Assembly: GCF_003987215.1 (NCBI RefSeq)
Contig: NZ_PIPW01000001.1
Location: 682,001 to 746,000, forward strand
Origin: Pseudidiomarina halophila
GTDB taxonomy: Bacteria > Pseudomonadota > Gammaproteobacteria > Enterobacterales > Alteromonadaceae
Direction: 5' to 3'
Length of the DNA stretch: 64,000 nucleotides
Shown here: piece by piece, positions 20,428 to 29,867 of the stretch
How positions within the stretch are numbered: position 1 is the first letter of the stretch
Layout of the letters: each line of letters opens with the position of its first letter
Notes under the pieces: generated by a model
Database searches by the model: none
What the model was told of the DNA's origin: nothing
What the model saw: only the letters and a program-made list of their open reading frames with translations
Translations under genes and position numbers: made by a program

Positions 20428-23061
20428 TTATTGCTGTGATTCCCCTTTCTGCTCCAGGGCACTGGCAATTTTCTCATCAAGATCTGGCGCTAAATCAGCA
20501 AGTTGTTGCAGCTGAAGCAGGCTTTCTTTGAGCATTTCCTGACGTCTTGTATCAAATCGCCGCCATTGCATGAAAGGTGTAATTAAGCGTGACGCGACCT
20601 GCGGGTTTAGCGTATTCAGTTGCGTAATTATGCGTTGTAATAATTTATAGCCACTACCGTCCTGTTGATGGAAGCGTAAGCTGTTGCGGCTGAAGCTCGC
20701 AAGCAGCGCATAAACACGGTTCGGATTGCGCAAAGAAAACGCCGGATGGTCCAGTAAATCGTTCACCCGCTCGACGGTCTTCTCGTGCAATGCGTTGGCT
20801 TGTACAGCGAACCATTTATCCATTACTAACGGCGTATCCTGCCATTGCTCAGCAAACTCCTCCAATACCTGTTCGGCGCATGGCAACTGATGTTGCACGG
20901 CAATTTCGAGTGCGCCCCGCTGTACTGTCATATTGCCCTGCTGTAACGCGAGTCGCGCAACTTCCGCATCGTATTGTTGCGGTTGCGCGAGCGCTAAGAA
21001 ATACAGGCAACGCTGACGCAAAGCCCGGTCCGCCATAGCTTCGCCACTTAAGTCTTCAGGTTGATCATCGAGAGCATTGTAGGTCTCCGTAAAAGCCCCA
21101 ACCAAAGCTTCAGCAAGTGCACGATCTAGGCTCGTTACGGCTTGCTCAATGGCGTCCAGTGGTGCATCGGTAGGATAATATTCCAGCAATTCTTCGGCAC
21201 TTGGCAAAGTGAAAATGAGAGCCTTTAAGGCATTATCAATCGGCGCCTTCAGTACTTTTACTAAGGCTTGCAGTTGGGTTTCAGAGAGTTCTGCGGATCC
21301 TTTAACGTTTACTGCCTGCTGCAAACACGTCAGGTAAATTTGTTGCGCCGCTTCCCAGCGGGTTACTTCTTGTTCCGCGTGACCAAGTAAAAGCTCAAGC
21401 TCGGCAGTCGTCATCGACGCATGTAATTTCACCGGTGCGCTAAAATTTTCCAGCCAGGCAATTACAGGTTCCTCTTCAACATTGTCAAAGCTCAGTGTGG
21501 CCGAGCTATCATTTAGTACATACAGCTGGCTGCCCGACTCATGTTCACTGACCTGCTCCGAACCTTTCAGCAGTATACGCTGACCCGTTGTGCTATAGGC
21601 ACTGAAGAGTAATGGAATAGTCAGAGGCGCTTTGTCCGTCTGACCCGGTGTCGCGGGAGTTCGTTGCGCAAAATTAAGAGTCAAAGTGCGTTGTTCGGCG
21701 TCATAATTCTGCTTGATCCGTACTTCGGGGGTACCGGCCTGACTATACCAACGACGGAATTGCTGCAAATCAACCGGATTAGCGGTTTCCATGGCCGCCA
21801 CGAAGTCTTCACAGGTGACAGCCTGTCCATCATGGCGCTCGCGGTACAGTTGCATGCCGGTCTGAAATCCCTGTTCGCCTAACAAGGTATGTAACATGCG
21901 AATAACTTCCGCCCCCTTGTTATACACAGTGACGGTATAGAAGTTATTCATTTCAATGACTTTGTCAGGACGGATAGGATGCGCCATAGGGCTTGCATCT
22001 TCATTAAACTGAAAACTGCGCATGACCCGAATGGCGTCGATACGATGCACTGCACGGGAGCCTAAATCGGAACTGAATTCCTGATCGCGGAACACCGTCA
22101 GGCCTTCTTTCAGGCTTAACTGGAACCAGTCACGACAGGTAATACGGTTGCCCGTCCAATTATGGAAATACTCATGGCCAATTACCGACTCAACATGAAC
22201 AAAATCCCAGTCTGTAGCCGTTGCCTGATCCGCAAGAACATATTTCGAGTTAAAAATATTGAGGCCTTTGTTTTCCATGGCGCCCATGTTGAAGAACTCA
22301 ACGGCGACGACCATGTAGCGATCGAGGTCATAAGCAAAGCCGAATCTTTCTTCATCCCATTGCATCGCCCTTTTTAGTGATTCCATGGCGTATGTCGCGC
22401 GGCTCAGATTACCTTTATCGACAAATAATTCGAGGCGCACATCACGGTCTTCTACTGTGCGATAGTGATCTTCAAGACGGTCGAAATCGCCCGCCACTAA
22501 AGCAAACAGGTAGGCCGGTTTCGGATGAGGATCGTGCCAGGTTGCATAATGGCGACCGTTATCCTGCTCGCCTTCGGCAATCAGATTACCGTTACTAAGC
22601 AAGTACGGATACTGTTCGCGATCGGCGGTAAGGGTTGTGGTAAACACCGCCAGGACATCGGGACGATCAAGGTAATAAGTGATCCGACGGAAACCTTCGG
22701 CCTCACATTGGGTACAAAATGCCCCACCCGACTTGTATAAGCCTTCTAATGCGCTGTTGGCACTGGGGTTAACCTGAGTAATGATATCCAGAGTAAATTC
22801 GTCCGGTACGTCATTCAGGATTAACTGCTTGTCCGTCAATTGGTAACTATCCGCTGAGCGTGTCTGGCCATCGACGGCAAGCTCAAGTAATTCGAGGTGT
22901 TCACCGTCGAGTTCGAGTGCCCCGGGATGTTGTCTTTTAAGCTGTAATTGTGAGTGAACGCGGGTTGCATGATCGTCAAGATCAATGCTCAGATGAACCT
23001 TCACTATAGTAAATGCCGGAGCGCGATAATCGCTCCGGTATTTTGCTGACTTCTTCGACAT
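20428..23061 (-). CDS. pepN: Aminopeptidase N
   Basis: PepN is a cytoplasmic M1 zinc aminopeptidase that removes N-terminal residues from peptides. The 877-residue product carries the substrate-anchoring GAMENKGLN and the zinc site HEYFHNW (H296, E297, H300), with the third ligand in KEGLTVFRDQEF (E319), matching the E. coli positions. The C-terminal half is the helical domain of the family. AAGAG sits 5 bases before the ATG. It follows nhaC by 8 bases and lies upstream of gdhB and pyrD, the pepN-pyrD proximity also seen in E. coli. Confidence 0.97.
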   Translation of the reverse strand: MSKKSAKYRSDYRAPAFTIVKVHLSIDLDDHATRVHSQLQLKRQHPGALELDGEHLELLELAVDGQTRSADSYQLTDKQLILNDVPDEFTLDIITQVNPSANSALEGLYKSGGAFCTQCEAEGFRRITYYLDRPDVLAVFTTTLTADREQYPYLLSNGNLIAEGEQDNGRHYATWHDPHPKPAYLFALVAGDFDRLEDHYRTVEDRDVRLELFVDKGNLSRATYAMESLKRAMQWDEERFGFAYDLDRYMVVAVEFFNMGAMENKGLNIFNSKYVLADQATATDWDFVHVESVIGHEYFHNWTGNRITCRDWFQLSLKEGLTVFRDQEFSSDLGSRAVHRIDAIRVMRSFQFNEDASPMAHPIRPDKVIEMNNFYTVTVYNKGAEVIRMLHTLLGEQGFQTGMQLYRERHDGQAVTCEDFVAAMETANPVDLQQFRRWYSQAGTPEVRIKQNYDAEQRTLTLNFAQRTPATPGQTDKAPLTIPLLFSAYSTTGQRILLKGSEQVSEHESGSQLYVLNDSSATLSFDNVEEEPVIAWLENFSAPVKLHASMTTAELELLLGHAEQEVTRWEAAQQIYLTCLQQAVNVKGSAELSETQLQALVKVLKAPIDNALKALIFTLPSAEELLEYYPTDAPLDAIEQAVTSLDRALAEALVGAFTETYNALDDQPEDLSGEAMADRALRQRCLYFLALAQPQQYDAEVARLALQQGNMTVQRGALEIAVQHQLPCAEQVLEEFAEQWQDTPLVMDKWFAVQANALHEKTVERVNDLLDHPAFSLRNPNRVYALLASFSRNSLRFHQQDGSGYKLLQRIITQLNTLNPQVASRLITPFMQWRRFDTRRQEMLKESLLQLQQLADLAPDLDEKIASALEQKGESQQ

Positions 23062-23069
23062 AACGACTC

Positions 23070-24545
23070 TTAACTGCTTGCGTGGATTGGTGTATTAGGT
23101 GCTTTGTCACGGTGTAAAATACGAATACCCGTGTAACCATAAAACATTGCGATGAGTGGCGTTAACCAATTAAAGAATGCAAATGGTGCGTACTCCCACG
23201 GGCTTACCGCGAGCGTTCCCATCATAAATGCACCACAGGTGTTCCATGGAATCAACGCGGAGGTTAAGGTACCGCTGTCTTCCAGGGTACGTGAGAGAAC
23301 TCGCGCATCAAGCCCGCGTTTTTCATATTCTTCCCGGAACATACGACCTGGAATCACAATGGCCATGTATTGGTCTGCTGTGAGCAAGTTCGCACCAAAA
23401 CAGGTAAATAATGTTGCTGCAATCAAGTTCCCGGTTGATTTGGCAAAGCCTAGAACGCCCGAGATAAGACGTTGCAACAGACCGATTTTTTCGACAATTG
23501 CGCCAAATGTCATGGCGCTAAGAATCAACCAGACGGTGTTGAGCATACTGGACATACCGCCGCCACTCAGAAGTGAATCAAGCTGCTCGCTGCCTGTTTC
23601 CACTACGATACCGTCAGTAAGGGCCATCCACACCACCTTGAGTGAGGCTACAGCAGAGCCGTCACCGGCAAGTTTCTCGATTAATTCAGGCTGAAAGATC
23701 ACAGCCCAGGCGCCGCCTAATAAGGCGCCAAAGAATACCGTGGGTAACGCAGGTTTGCGGGTCGCAGCCAGGTACAAGAGGACCAACAGTGGGACTAACA
23801 TCTCCCAGCCAATATTATATGCGTTGGTCAATTCCAGCTGCATCGTTTCGAGTTTTAGCGCACTGGTTGTAGCTTCGACATTTAAACCAAGCAAGAAAAA
23901 AAGCACTAACGAGATAAGGTAAGCAGGCCCTGCGGTGTAAACCATGTATCTGATGTGCGCAAATAACTCGGTGCCGGCCACCGCAGGTGCAAGGTTTGTA
24001 GTATCTGACAAAGGCGACATTTTATCGCCAAAATAGGCGCCTGAAACCACTGCTCCGGCAGTAATGCCGGGAGATAATTCCATTCCTGCTGCAACCCCCA
24101 TTAACGCAACACCTATAGTTGCTGCGGTGGTCCATGAACTACCAATGGCAAGCGCGATGATGCCGCAAATCAGCGCGCTGGCGGCGTAGAACCAACTCGG
24201 GTTAAGAAGCTCCAAGCCATAATAGATCATGGTTGGTACCGTTCCGGATAATAACCAGGTACCAATCAGGGAGCCAACAGCAAGGATAATAAGTAAGGCA
24301 CCCAGAGCAACAGAGACCCCTTCCTTAATGCCTTCTTCAATGTCGTCCCAGCGGTAATTGTTGACAAACCCTATGATAACCGCAACACCACCGGCCACCC
24401 ATAGTGCAATCTGGTTGGGACCGTAGGACGAGTCTTCTCCAAACAGGTAGACCGAACCTGCAAGAGCGCAAATGAGAACCAGCAATGGAATTGTAGCCTG
24501 CAGCAAGCTCGGCTCTTTAAAAACTGTAAGGGATTGATTTCGCAT
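23070..24545 (-). CDS. nhaC: NhaC-family Na+/H+ antiporter
   Basis: This 491-residue membrane protein has about 12 hydrophobic segments and family motifs such as AIGSSWTTAATIGVAL and GAYFGDKMSPLSDTTN. NhaC proteins expel Na+ in exchange for H+ (some act as amino-acid/Na+ exchangers). It lies in a minus-strand run after the NSS transporter (62-base gap) and 8 bases before pepN, suggesting co-transcription. The Na+ theme fits a marine or halophilic host. Confidence 0.93.
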   Translation of the reverse strand: MRNQSLTVFKEPSLLQATIPLLVLICALAGSVYLFGEDSSYGPNQIALWVAGGVAVIIGFVNNYRWDDIEEGIKEGVSVALGALLIILAVGSLIGTWLLSGTVPTMIYYGLELLNPSWFYAASALICGIIALAIGSSWTTAATIGVALMGVAAGMELSPGITAGAVVSGAYFGDKMSPLSDTTNLAPAVAGTELFAHIRYMVYTAGPAYLISLVLFFLLGLNVEATTSALKLETMQLELTNAYNIGWEMLVPLLVLLYLAATRKPALPTVFFGALLGGAWAVIFQPELIEKLAGDGSAVASLKVVWMALTDGIVVETGSEQLDSLLSGGGMSSMLNTVWLILSAMTFGAIVEKIGLLQRLISGVLGFAKSTGNLIAATLFTCFGANLLTADQYMAIVIPGRMFREEYEKRGLDARVLSRTLEDSGTLTSALIPWNTCGAFMMGTLAVSPWEYAPFAFFNWLTPLIAMFYGYTGIRILHRDKAPNTPIHASS

Positions 24546-24607
24546 AATTGTCTCTGAAAGTTACCTTTAATGTTTTTGTCGTTATCTGCTCAGTGGAACA
24601 ATTTATT

Positions 24608-25990
24608 TTAAAAATTAAGTACGCCAATCAACTGCATAAAAATGATTGCGATGATAACCGGAGCTAACCAGCGCACCATAAACAACCAAAGACGGAACAA
24701 TGTCGGGTTGGTATCGAGTTCATCCTGGCTTGCAGAGCGCGTCATTATCCAACCACTAAACACCGCTAATAACAGGCCACCAAGTGGCAGTAAAATTGAG
24801 CCGGTGGCGTAATCAATAAGATCAAACCAACTACCGAGTGTCTTGCCCGGAACCTGCCAGTCTATCTGCGTCCAGGGTGCTCCGGCAAAGGAGTAAATAG
24901 TAACCTGCCCTAACAGCCATAAGCTAAAAACGGCAACAATAGTAGCTTTCCAACGGCCCCAGTCACATTTTTCTTCAAGAAACGCAACTGCCGATTCTAT
25001 CATCGCGATAGCTGAGGTAAATGCGGCGATAACCAACATGACGAAGAAAGCTGTACCGACCAGAACACCACCTGGCATCGTACTAAAAGCTACGGGCAAA
25101 GTCTTGAAAATAAGACCCGGTCCGGCTTCTGGAGCCAGCTGGCTACCAAAGACGATAGGGAATATAGCCAAGCCAGCCAGCAGAGCCACGAAAGTGTCGG
25201 CCAACGCCACCCATAAGGTGGTTTGTACAATTGATGTTTCTCGTGGCAGATAAGCGCCGTACATAATCACCACACCTGAGGCAAGGCCCAGAGAAAAGAA
25301 CGCATGGCCAAGAGCAAGTAACACCCCGTTGATCGAAAGGTCAGCGAAATTAGGAGCGAACATAAAGCTCATTGCACTGCTAAAATCACCAATCGACGCC
25401 GCATATATGGCGATCAGGATTAATAGCCCAACCATTATCGGCAGCATCCAACGTACGGTGCGTTCCAGACCATCTTTCAGGCCTTTGCCAACCACCACTG
25501 CCACGGCCAACAGAACAATTGCATGCCATACGGTTAGTCTTAGTGATGAACTGACAAGTTGATCAAAGACGCCGCTGATTTGCGCAACAGACTGGCCCTG
25601 AAAGGCGCCGCTGGCTGATTCGTAGACATAGGCCGCAGCCCATCCTGCAATCACGGCGTAAAAGCTAAGTACTAAAAAACCGGTCGCCATACCCAGCCAA
25701 CCGGTAATTTGCCAGAGGCTACTGCGTCCCGACTCCTTGGCAACTTCACGAGCGGCAATCCCCGGGCTATGCCGCCCACGCCGGCCGATAATGATTTCTG
25801 CCATCATCACCGGGATGCCGATCACTGCAATACAGAGTAAGTAGACCAGAACGAAGGCGCCGCCACCGTTTTCGCCGGTAATGTAGGGAAACTTCCAGAT
25901 ATTTCCCAAGCCGACCGCAGCCGCTGTTGAAGCAAGAATAAATGCCATGCGGCTTGACCAGCGACTGGCAATTAGTTTAGGACGTGTCAT
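24608..25990 (-). CDS. Neurotransmitter:sodium symporter (NSS/SNF) family transporter
   Basis: The 460-residue protein has the NSS N-terminus with the conserved WSSRMAFILASTAAAVGLGN and IWKFPY motifs, followed by about 12 transmembrane segments. Bacterial members (LeuT, TnaT, MhsT) take up amino acids with Na+. The exact substrate cannot be read from sequence. It is in line with nhaC and pepN downstream. Confidence 0.94.
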   Translation of the reverse strand: MTRPKLIASRWSSRMAFILASTAAAVGLGNIWKFPYITGENGGGAFVLVYLLCIAVIGIPVMMAEIIIGRRGRHSPGIAAREVAKESGRSSLWQITGWLGMATGFLVLSFYAVIAGWAAAYVYESASGAFQGQSVAQISGVFDQLVSSSLRLTVWHAIVLLAVAVVVGKGLKDGLERTVRWMLPIMVGLLILIAIYAASIGDFSSAMSFMFAPNFADLSINGVLLALGHAFFSLGLASGVVIMYGAYLPRETSIVQTTLWVALADTFVALLAGLAIFPIVFGSQLAPEAGPGLIFKTLPVAFSTMPGGVLVGTAFFVMLVIAAFTSAIAMIESAVAFLEEKCDWGRWKATIVAVFSLWLLGQVTIYSFAGAPWTQIDWQVPGKTLGSWFDLIDYATGSILLPLGGLLLAVFSGWIMTRSASQDELDTNPTLFRLWLFMVRWLAPVIIAIIFMQLIGVLNF

Positions 25991-26041
25991 AACCGGGTTG
26001 TTCCGTAATGTTATTATTGTTTTAGGTTTAGTTTAGTCTAT

Positions 26042-26068
26042 AAAAAAGCCGCCAAGGGCGGCTTTTGC
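26042..26068 (-). terminator. Terminator after prc
   Basis: GCCGCC (26048-26053) and GGCGGC (26057-26062) form a stem with a 3-base loop, extended by A-T pairs. On the minus strand a T6 run follows. It closes the zinc ribbon-yeaC-msrC-proQ-prc unit. Confidence 0.9.
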
Positions 26069-26083
26069 GGTGACAAACCACAG

Positions 26084-28147
26084 TTAGTGCATGGCGAGCT
26101 TCATGTTATCAATCAGTTCGAAGCCTAACACTAAGGTTTCATTTAAATAAGGGTCTGGCACTTCAAAATCATCCGGTACATTTTCAAGGCTTTCGACCGG
26201 TTCGAAGCCGGCTCTAACCAGACGCTCATTGGCACGCTCTAACGCTTTTTCTTCACCTTCCTGCTCTTCGGCTTTACGTTCAGCAAGTACCAGGCTTACC
26301 CAGGTTTTATCTTTTTCACGCTGGTATTCAGCGGCATCTTCGAGGATATAAGAAAACTCTGGGTTTTCCTCAATATTTTTCTCTTTTAACGCCTGCAACT
26401 CGTTAAGCTTCGCCGCAGAAATTAATTCCAATTGTTGATAATCGGCTGTGTCAATTTTATCCCAGGGCAAAGCATTCTCCTGACTACTTTCGCCAAAAGT
26501 TTCCGAGTCGGTCACCGTAGGAAATTTCACATCAGGTTCAACGCCCCGCATCTGGGTGCTACCACCATTTATCCGGTAAAATTTAGCGATGGTGTATTGC
26601 ACACTGCCGAGCGGTTCATCAAAAAAGTCGAAGCGACGTTCCAGACCTCGATGCTGCTGCACTGTGCCTTTACCGTAGGTATTCTCACCAACAATCAGCG
26701 CGCGCTCGTAATCTTGCAACGCTGCCGCAAAAATCTCAGAGGCTGAAGCGCTGTACCGGTCAACCATGACCACTAACGGGCCCTGATAAAAGATTTCGCC
26801 ATCGCGATCGCCGTTGACTTCGCGGCGTCCGCTTCCGTCAGTCACCTGAACCACCGGACCTTCATCGATAAACAGACCCGTTAAGCTTATTGATTCCTGT
26901 AAAGAACCGCCACCATTGCCACGCAAGTCAATAATTACGCCTTCAGCATCGGCAGCTGTGACTTCCTCAATGAGCTTTTTAACATCATCCGTAAGCTTAT
27001 GGTAAAAACTTGGAATAGTGATTACACCCATGGTCCGACCGGCGTAAGGCCCCTCTTCCATAGTTTTAATCTCAACTTTCGCGGCCCGGTCTTCAAGCTT
27101 TACTTTATCGCGAACAATAGAAATTTCAGTAGGTTTTGCGCCTGCCGCCTGGTTTGCTTTTAACACCTGCAGTTGCACCGTGGTGCCTTTTGGACCTTTA
27201 ATCAGTTCAACCACTTCATCTAAGCGCCAACCGACGATATCGACAAACTCCGCGTCTTCATCATCACCCTGGGCAACCGCCACAATTTTATCTTCTGGTG
27301 CAATCTCGCCAGACTTATCGGCCGGACCGCCGGGAACCAAACTACGAATCACGGTGTAGTCAAATTCAGACTGCAGCACCGCACCGATGCCTTCCAACGA
27401 AAGATTCATATTTTGCTCAAAGCGTTCAGCATTTGCCGGAGACAGATAACTGGTATGGGCTTCGACACTGCGGGCAAAGGCGTTCATGACAGTCTGAAAC
27501 ACGTCTTCGCTGTTGGTCTGAGTCAAACGTTTAAGCGCGTTGTTGTAACGCTTACCCAACGTCTCAACCACTTCAGGCCACTCTTTCCCGGCCATGGTGA
27601 GGTTCAGGGCATCGTATTTAACCCGCTGCCGCCATAACTCATCGAGTTCTTCGCTGGTGGTTGCCCACTCGGCGTCTTCACGATCATAGTGATAACGGTC
27701 GCCTTCGGCAGCGAAGTCAAATGGCTTTTCTTCGTCGAGCAAGCTGAGCGCATAGACATAGCGTTGATAATTACGCTGCAGTGCTTTTTCGAACAAAGAA
27801 TACGCCGGACTGAGCTTTCCGGAATGGATCATGTCATCAAATAAATGCTTGTATTCACTGGCTTGCTCGACATCTGAGCGCAGCAAGAACATCTTATTGT
27901 AGTCAAGCATTTCGAGGTAACGATCTAAAATTTGCTCCGATAAAGCATTGTCTAACTCCATGTTTTTAAAATGGTAACGGGTAAAATAAGTAGTCACCCG
28001 TTGACTGACAACGCTGTGTTGATCTTCCTGACTCAAGGCCGGTAGCTCGTCGATTTCATGTGCTGGCGGCAGCGCAATAGCTGCGGACACCAGACCACAC
28101 TGCAAAGCGACAGCGATAGCTAAATTTTTAATCGTTACCTGTGGCAT
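26084..28147 (-). CDS. prc: Tail-specific protease Prc (Tsp)
   Basis: Prc is a periplasmic S41 serine protease that degrades proteins with nonpolar C-termini and processes FtsI and murein enzymes. The 687-residue product has a signal peptide, a long N-terminal helical region, a PDZ domain (about 240-330) and the protease core. Catalytic residues fit S468 (in YSASASEIF), D479 and K493 (in YGKGTVQ), with the same 25-residue Ser-Lys spacing as E. coli Prc. It starts 4 bases after proQ, the E. coli order. Confidence 0.97.
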   Translation of the reverse strand: MPQVTIKNLAIAVALQCGLVSAAIALPPAHEIDELPALSQEDQHSVVSQRVTTYFTRYHFKNMELDNALSEQILDRYLEMLDYNKMFLLRSDVEQASEYKHLFDDMIHSGKLSPAYSLFEKALQRNYQRYVYALSLLDEEKPFDFAAEGDRYHYDREDAEWATTSEELDELWRQRVKYDALNLTMAGKEWPEVVETLGKRYNNALKRLTQTNSEDVFQTVMNAFARSVEAHTSYLSPANAERFEQNMNLSLEGIGAVLQSEFDYTVIRSLVPGGPADKSGEIAPEDKIVAVAQGDDEDAEFVDIVGWRLDEVVELIKGPKGTTVQLQVLKANQAAGAKPTEISIVRDKVKLEDRAAKVEIKTMEEGPYAGRTMGVITIPSFYHKLTDDVKKLIEEVTAADAEGVIIDLRGNGGGSLQESISLTGLFIDEGPVVQVTDGSGRREVNGDRDGEIFYQGPLVVMVDRYSASASEIFAAALQDYERALIVGENTYGKGTVQQHRGLERRFDFFDEPLGSVQYTIAKFYRINGGSTQMRGVEPDVKFPTVTDSETFGESSQENALPWDKIDTADYQQLELISAAKLNELQALKEKNIEENPEFSYILEDAAEYQREKDKTWVSLVLAERKAEEQEGEEKALERANERLVRAGFEPVESLENVPDDFEVPDPYLNETLVLGFELIDNMKLAMH

Positions 28148-28151
28148 ATAA

Positions 28152-28808
28152 TTACTCCTGCTGCGCTAGAAATATAGCATCTACCGTCACTTTGACCGTC
28201 AAGCCATTGTGAAGTTGCACGACAACATCATTTCGATCCACTTCAACCACTTCGCCGGCGATAGGTTGTTTACCCGCTTTAACCTGAACCTTTTGTCCCG
28301 TGCGCAAGTTTGCTTTTTCCGCAGCTTGTAATTTAGGTTGAGTCACTTTCTTGCTAGCCCGCTTCGTCGGGGCTTTGGTTTCAGCTGTAGTTTTTTCCGC
28401 AGTTTTATTTCGATTCGGAACCTTTGCCCGTTGCGGTGTCGCCCGAGGCTTTGCGGTTGCAGCTTTTTTGCGCTCTGCTGCCGCGGCCTTGGATTGGGCC
28501 AAAGCCTCTGCCGCATGGGTTTGCTGCTCTTCATCTACTTTACTTACCGGCTCTCCAGTAAGATCAACGCGTTCAGCGCCTTGCTTCATCGCGCGCAGGT
28601 AACGCCAGCTATTGGTGTAATGGCGCAGCGCCGTGCGCAAGCGCGTTTTACTGACACTGTCATCGTCTTCCAGCTGCTTTGCCAGATCTTCAAAAATTCC
28701 AATTTTTAATGGTTTGGCATCGCCATCGAGAGAAAAACATGCAGGGAATTTTTCCGCAAGATAAGCCAGAACCTCTTTGTTATTACTCAATTTCTTAACT
28801 TCAGTCAT
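28152..28808 (-). CDS. proQ: RNA chaperone ProQ
   Basis: ProQ is a FinO-domain global RNA-binding protein that acts on structured mRNAs and sRNAs. The 218-residue product has an N-terminal FinO domain (about 1-120, with FPACFSLDG, GIFEDL and RTALRHYTNSWRYLRAM), a K/R/A-rich flexible linker and a C-terminal Tudor-like domain (about 165-218). I use ATG 28808, which overlaps the upstream gene's stop by 8 bases; the TTG at 28817 has no spaced ribosome site. It is followed after 4 bases by prc. Confidence 0.95.
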   Translation of the reverse strand: MTEVKKLSNNKEVLAYLAEKFPACFSLDGDAKPLKIGIFEDLAKQLEDDDSVSKTRLRTALRHYTNSWRYLRAMKQGAERVDLTGEPVSKVDEEQQTHAAEALAQSKAAAAERKKAATAKPRATPQRAKVPNRNKTAEKTTAETKAPTKRASKKVTQPKLQAAEKANLRTGQKVQVKAGKQPIAGEVVEVDRNDVVVQLHNGLTVKVTVDAIFLAQQE

Positions 28809-29091
28809 GATCTTCAATTTCCTGCTGACGGGCGTCAGCTAGTTGTTCCAAAATATACGCCTGCATTTCATCACTCTCGAGGCCCAGCAAATCCGGGTTC
28901 TCTATCCAATCGAAAAGTGTACGGCGAACGACTTCTTCCAATACGTCCAGATTATCATCTTCTTCACGGTAGCTATTGATATAGTGTAATAGCTCATTCA
29001 TCTGATCGACAGCTACTTCGGCGTCGTCATCAAAAAAAACCATGTCTTGCACGCTGACAAGATAAGCGTAGACATCAAACTCACTATACAT
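28801..29091 (-). CDS. Small, highly acidic protein of unknown function, interlocked with msrC and proQ
   Basis: I do not recognise this 96-residue protein. It has 28 Asp/Glu, only 4 Arg and no Lys, with no signal peptide or membrane segment; predicted helices carry motifs such as DDDAEVAVDQMNELL and RTLFDWIENPDLLG. Its ATG lies 8 bases inside msrC and its stop 8 bases inside proQ, so it is translationally locked between them. That tight packing and its length make it a real gene. In E. coli, as I remember, yebR (msrC) and proQ are adjacent without it. A role as an acidic partner of the basic ProQ is speculation. Confidence 0.85.
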   Translation of the reverse strand: MYSEFDVYAYLVSVQDMVFFDDDAEVAVDQMNELLHYINSYREEDDNLDVLEEVVRRTLFDWIENPDLLGLESDEMQAYILEQLADARQQEIEDHD

Positions 29092-29569
29092 TTTCAGACC
29101 AACGCAGCTGCGACCAGTTTAGGCTTTCAATGAAACGACCAAGTTTACTCAATCCGTCAGCATCATGTTGCGTAAAGCGATCGACTGTAGGACTATCAAG
29201 GTCAAACACCCCTACTACCTGTTGATCAACAACCAGTGGCACTACAACCTCTGCGTTGGAGGCGCTATCACAAGCGATATGCCCGGGAAATTCATGCACG
29301 TCACGTACCAGTTGCGTGGTGCGCGTCGCTGCTGCCGTTCCGCACACACCTTTACCAAAAGCGATACGTAAACAAGCGACTTTGCCCTGAAACGGACCGA
29401 GAACCAGTGTTTCCGATGCTCGGGTCAGGTAGAAACCTACCCAATTGACATCTTCCAGCTGATCATAAACCAGGGCAGATATATTACTTAAGTTGGCAAT
29501 TAAATCCGGCTCACCTGACGTGATGGCTTCGGCCTGGGCTAACAGTAAATCGTAATCAGTTTTGCTCAT
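29084..29569 (-). CDS. msrC: Free methionine-(R)-sulfoxide reductase (GAF type)
   Basis: MsrC reduces free Met-R-sulfoxide in the cytoplasm. The 161-residue GAF-fold protein has all three family cysteines: C66 (VACLRIAFG), C76 (GKGVCGTAA) and C100 (HIACDSASN), with the same 10- and 24-residue spacings as E. coli C84/C94/C118. I chose ATG 29569 (MSKTDYDLLL) because the upstream extension lacks family similarity. It starts 4 bases after yeaC and overlaps the acidic protein gene by 8 bases. Confidence 0.95.
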   Translation of the reverse strand: MSKTDYDLLLAQAEAITSGEPDLIANLSNISALVYDQLEDVNWVGFYLTRASETLVLGPFQGKVACLRIAFGKGVCGTAAATRTTQLVRDVHEFPGHIACDSASNAEVVVPLVVDQQVVGVFDLDSPTVDRFTQHDADGLSKLGRFIESLNWSQLRWSENV

Positions 29570-29573
29570 GCAA

Positions 29574-29867
29574 TTAGGACTCGTCGGCTGACTGTGGAAA
29601 GGTTGCGATGGTCTGCCGGCTATCTGATCGCAGGCTATCACGCAGTTCGCGTTTGCTGCGGGTAACCAGCAATCCGTCGGCACCGATACGGAAAGGTTCT
29701 TCTGATGGACAATAGGTGGCCTGATAGGCCATCACCAATTGTACGGTATTTTCTTTTTGTGCTTCGGTAAGCGCGACACCATCGGGCCAGCGACCGGTCT
29801 CTACCGCTTGTACCAGGCGCTCGTAGGTATCCGGTGAGATACTGGCCAGTAAGTCCTGAAACTCCAT
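29574..29867 (-). CDS. yeaC: YeaC family protein (DUF1315)
   Basis: The 97-residue product matches YeaC, especially ETGRWPDGVALTEAQKEN and QLVMAYQATYC. Function is unknown. Start ATG 29867 overlaps the upstream stop (TGATG) and has GAGG 6 bases before it. In E. coli yeaC neighbours msrB; here it directly precedes msrC, so both places link it to methionine sulfoxide repair. Confidence 0.9.
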   Translation of the reverse strand: MEFQDLLASISPDTYERLVQAVETGRWPDGVALTEAQKENTVQLVMAYQATYCPSEEPFRIGADGLLVTRSKRELRDSLRSDSRQTIATFPQSADES

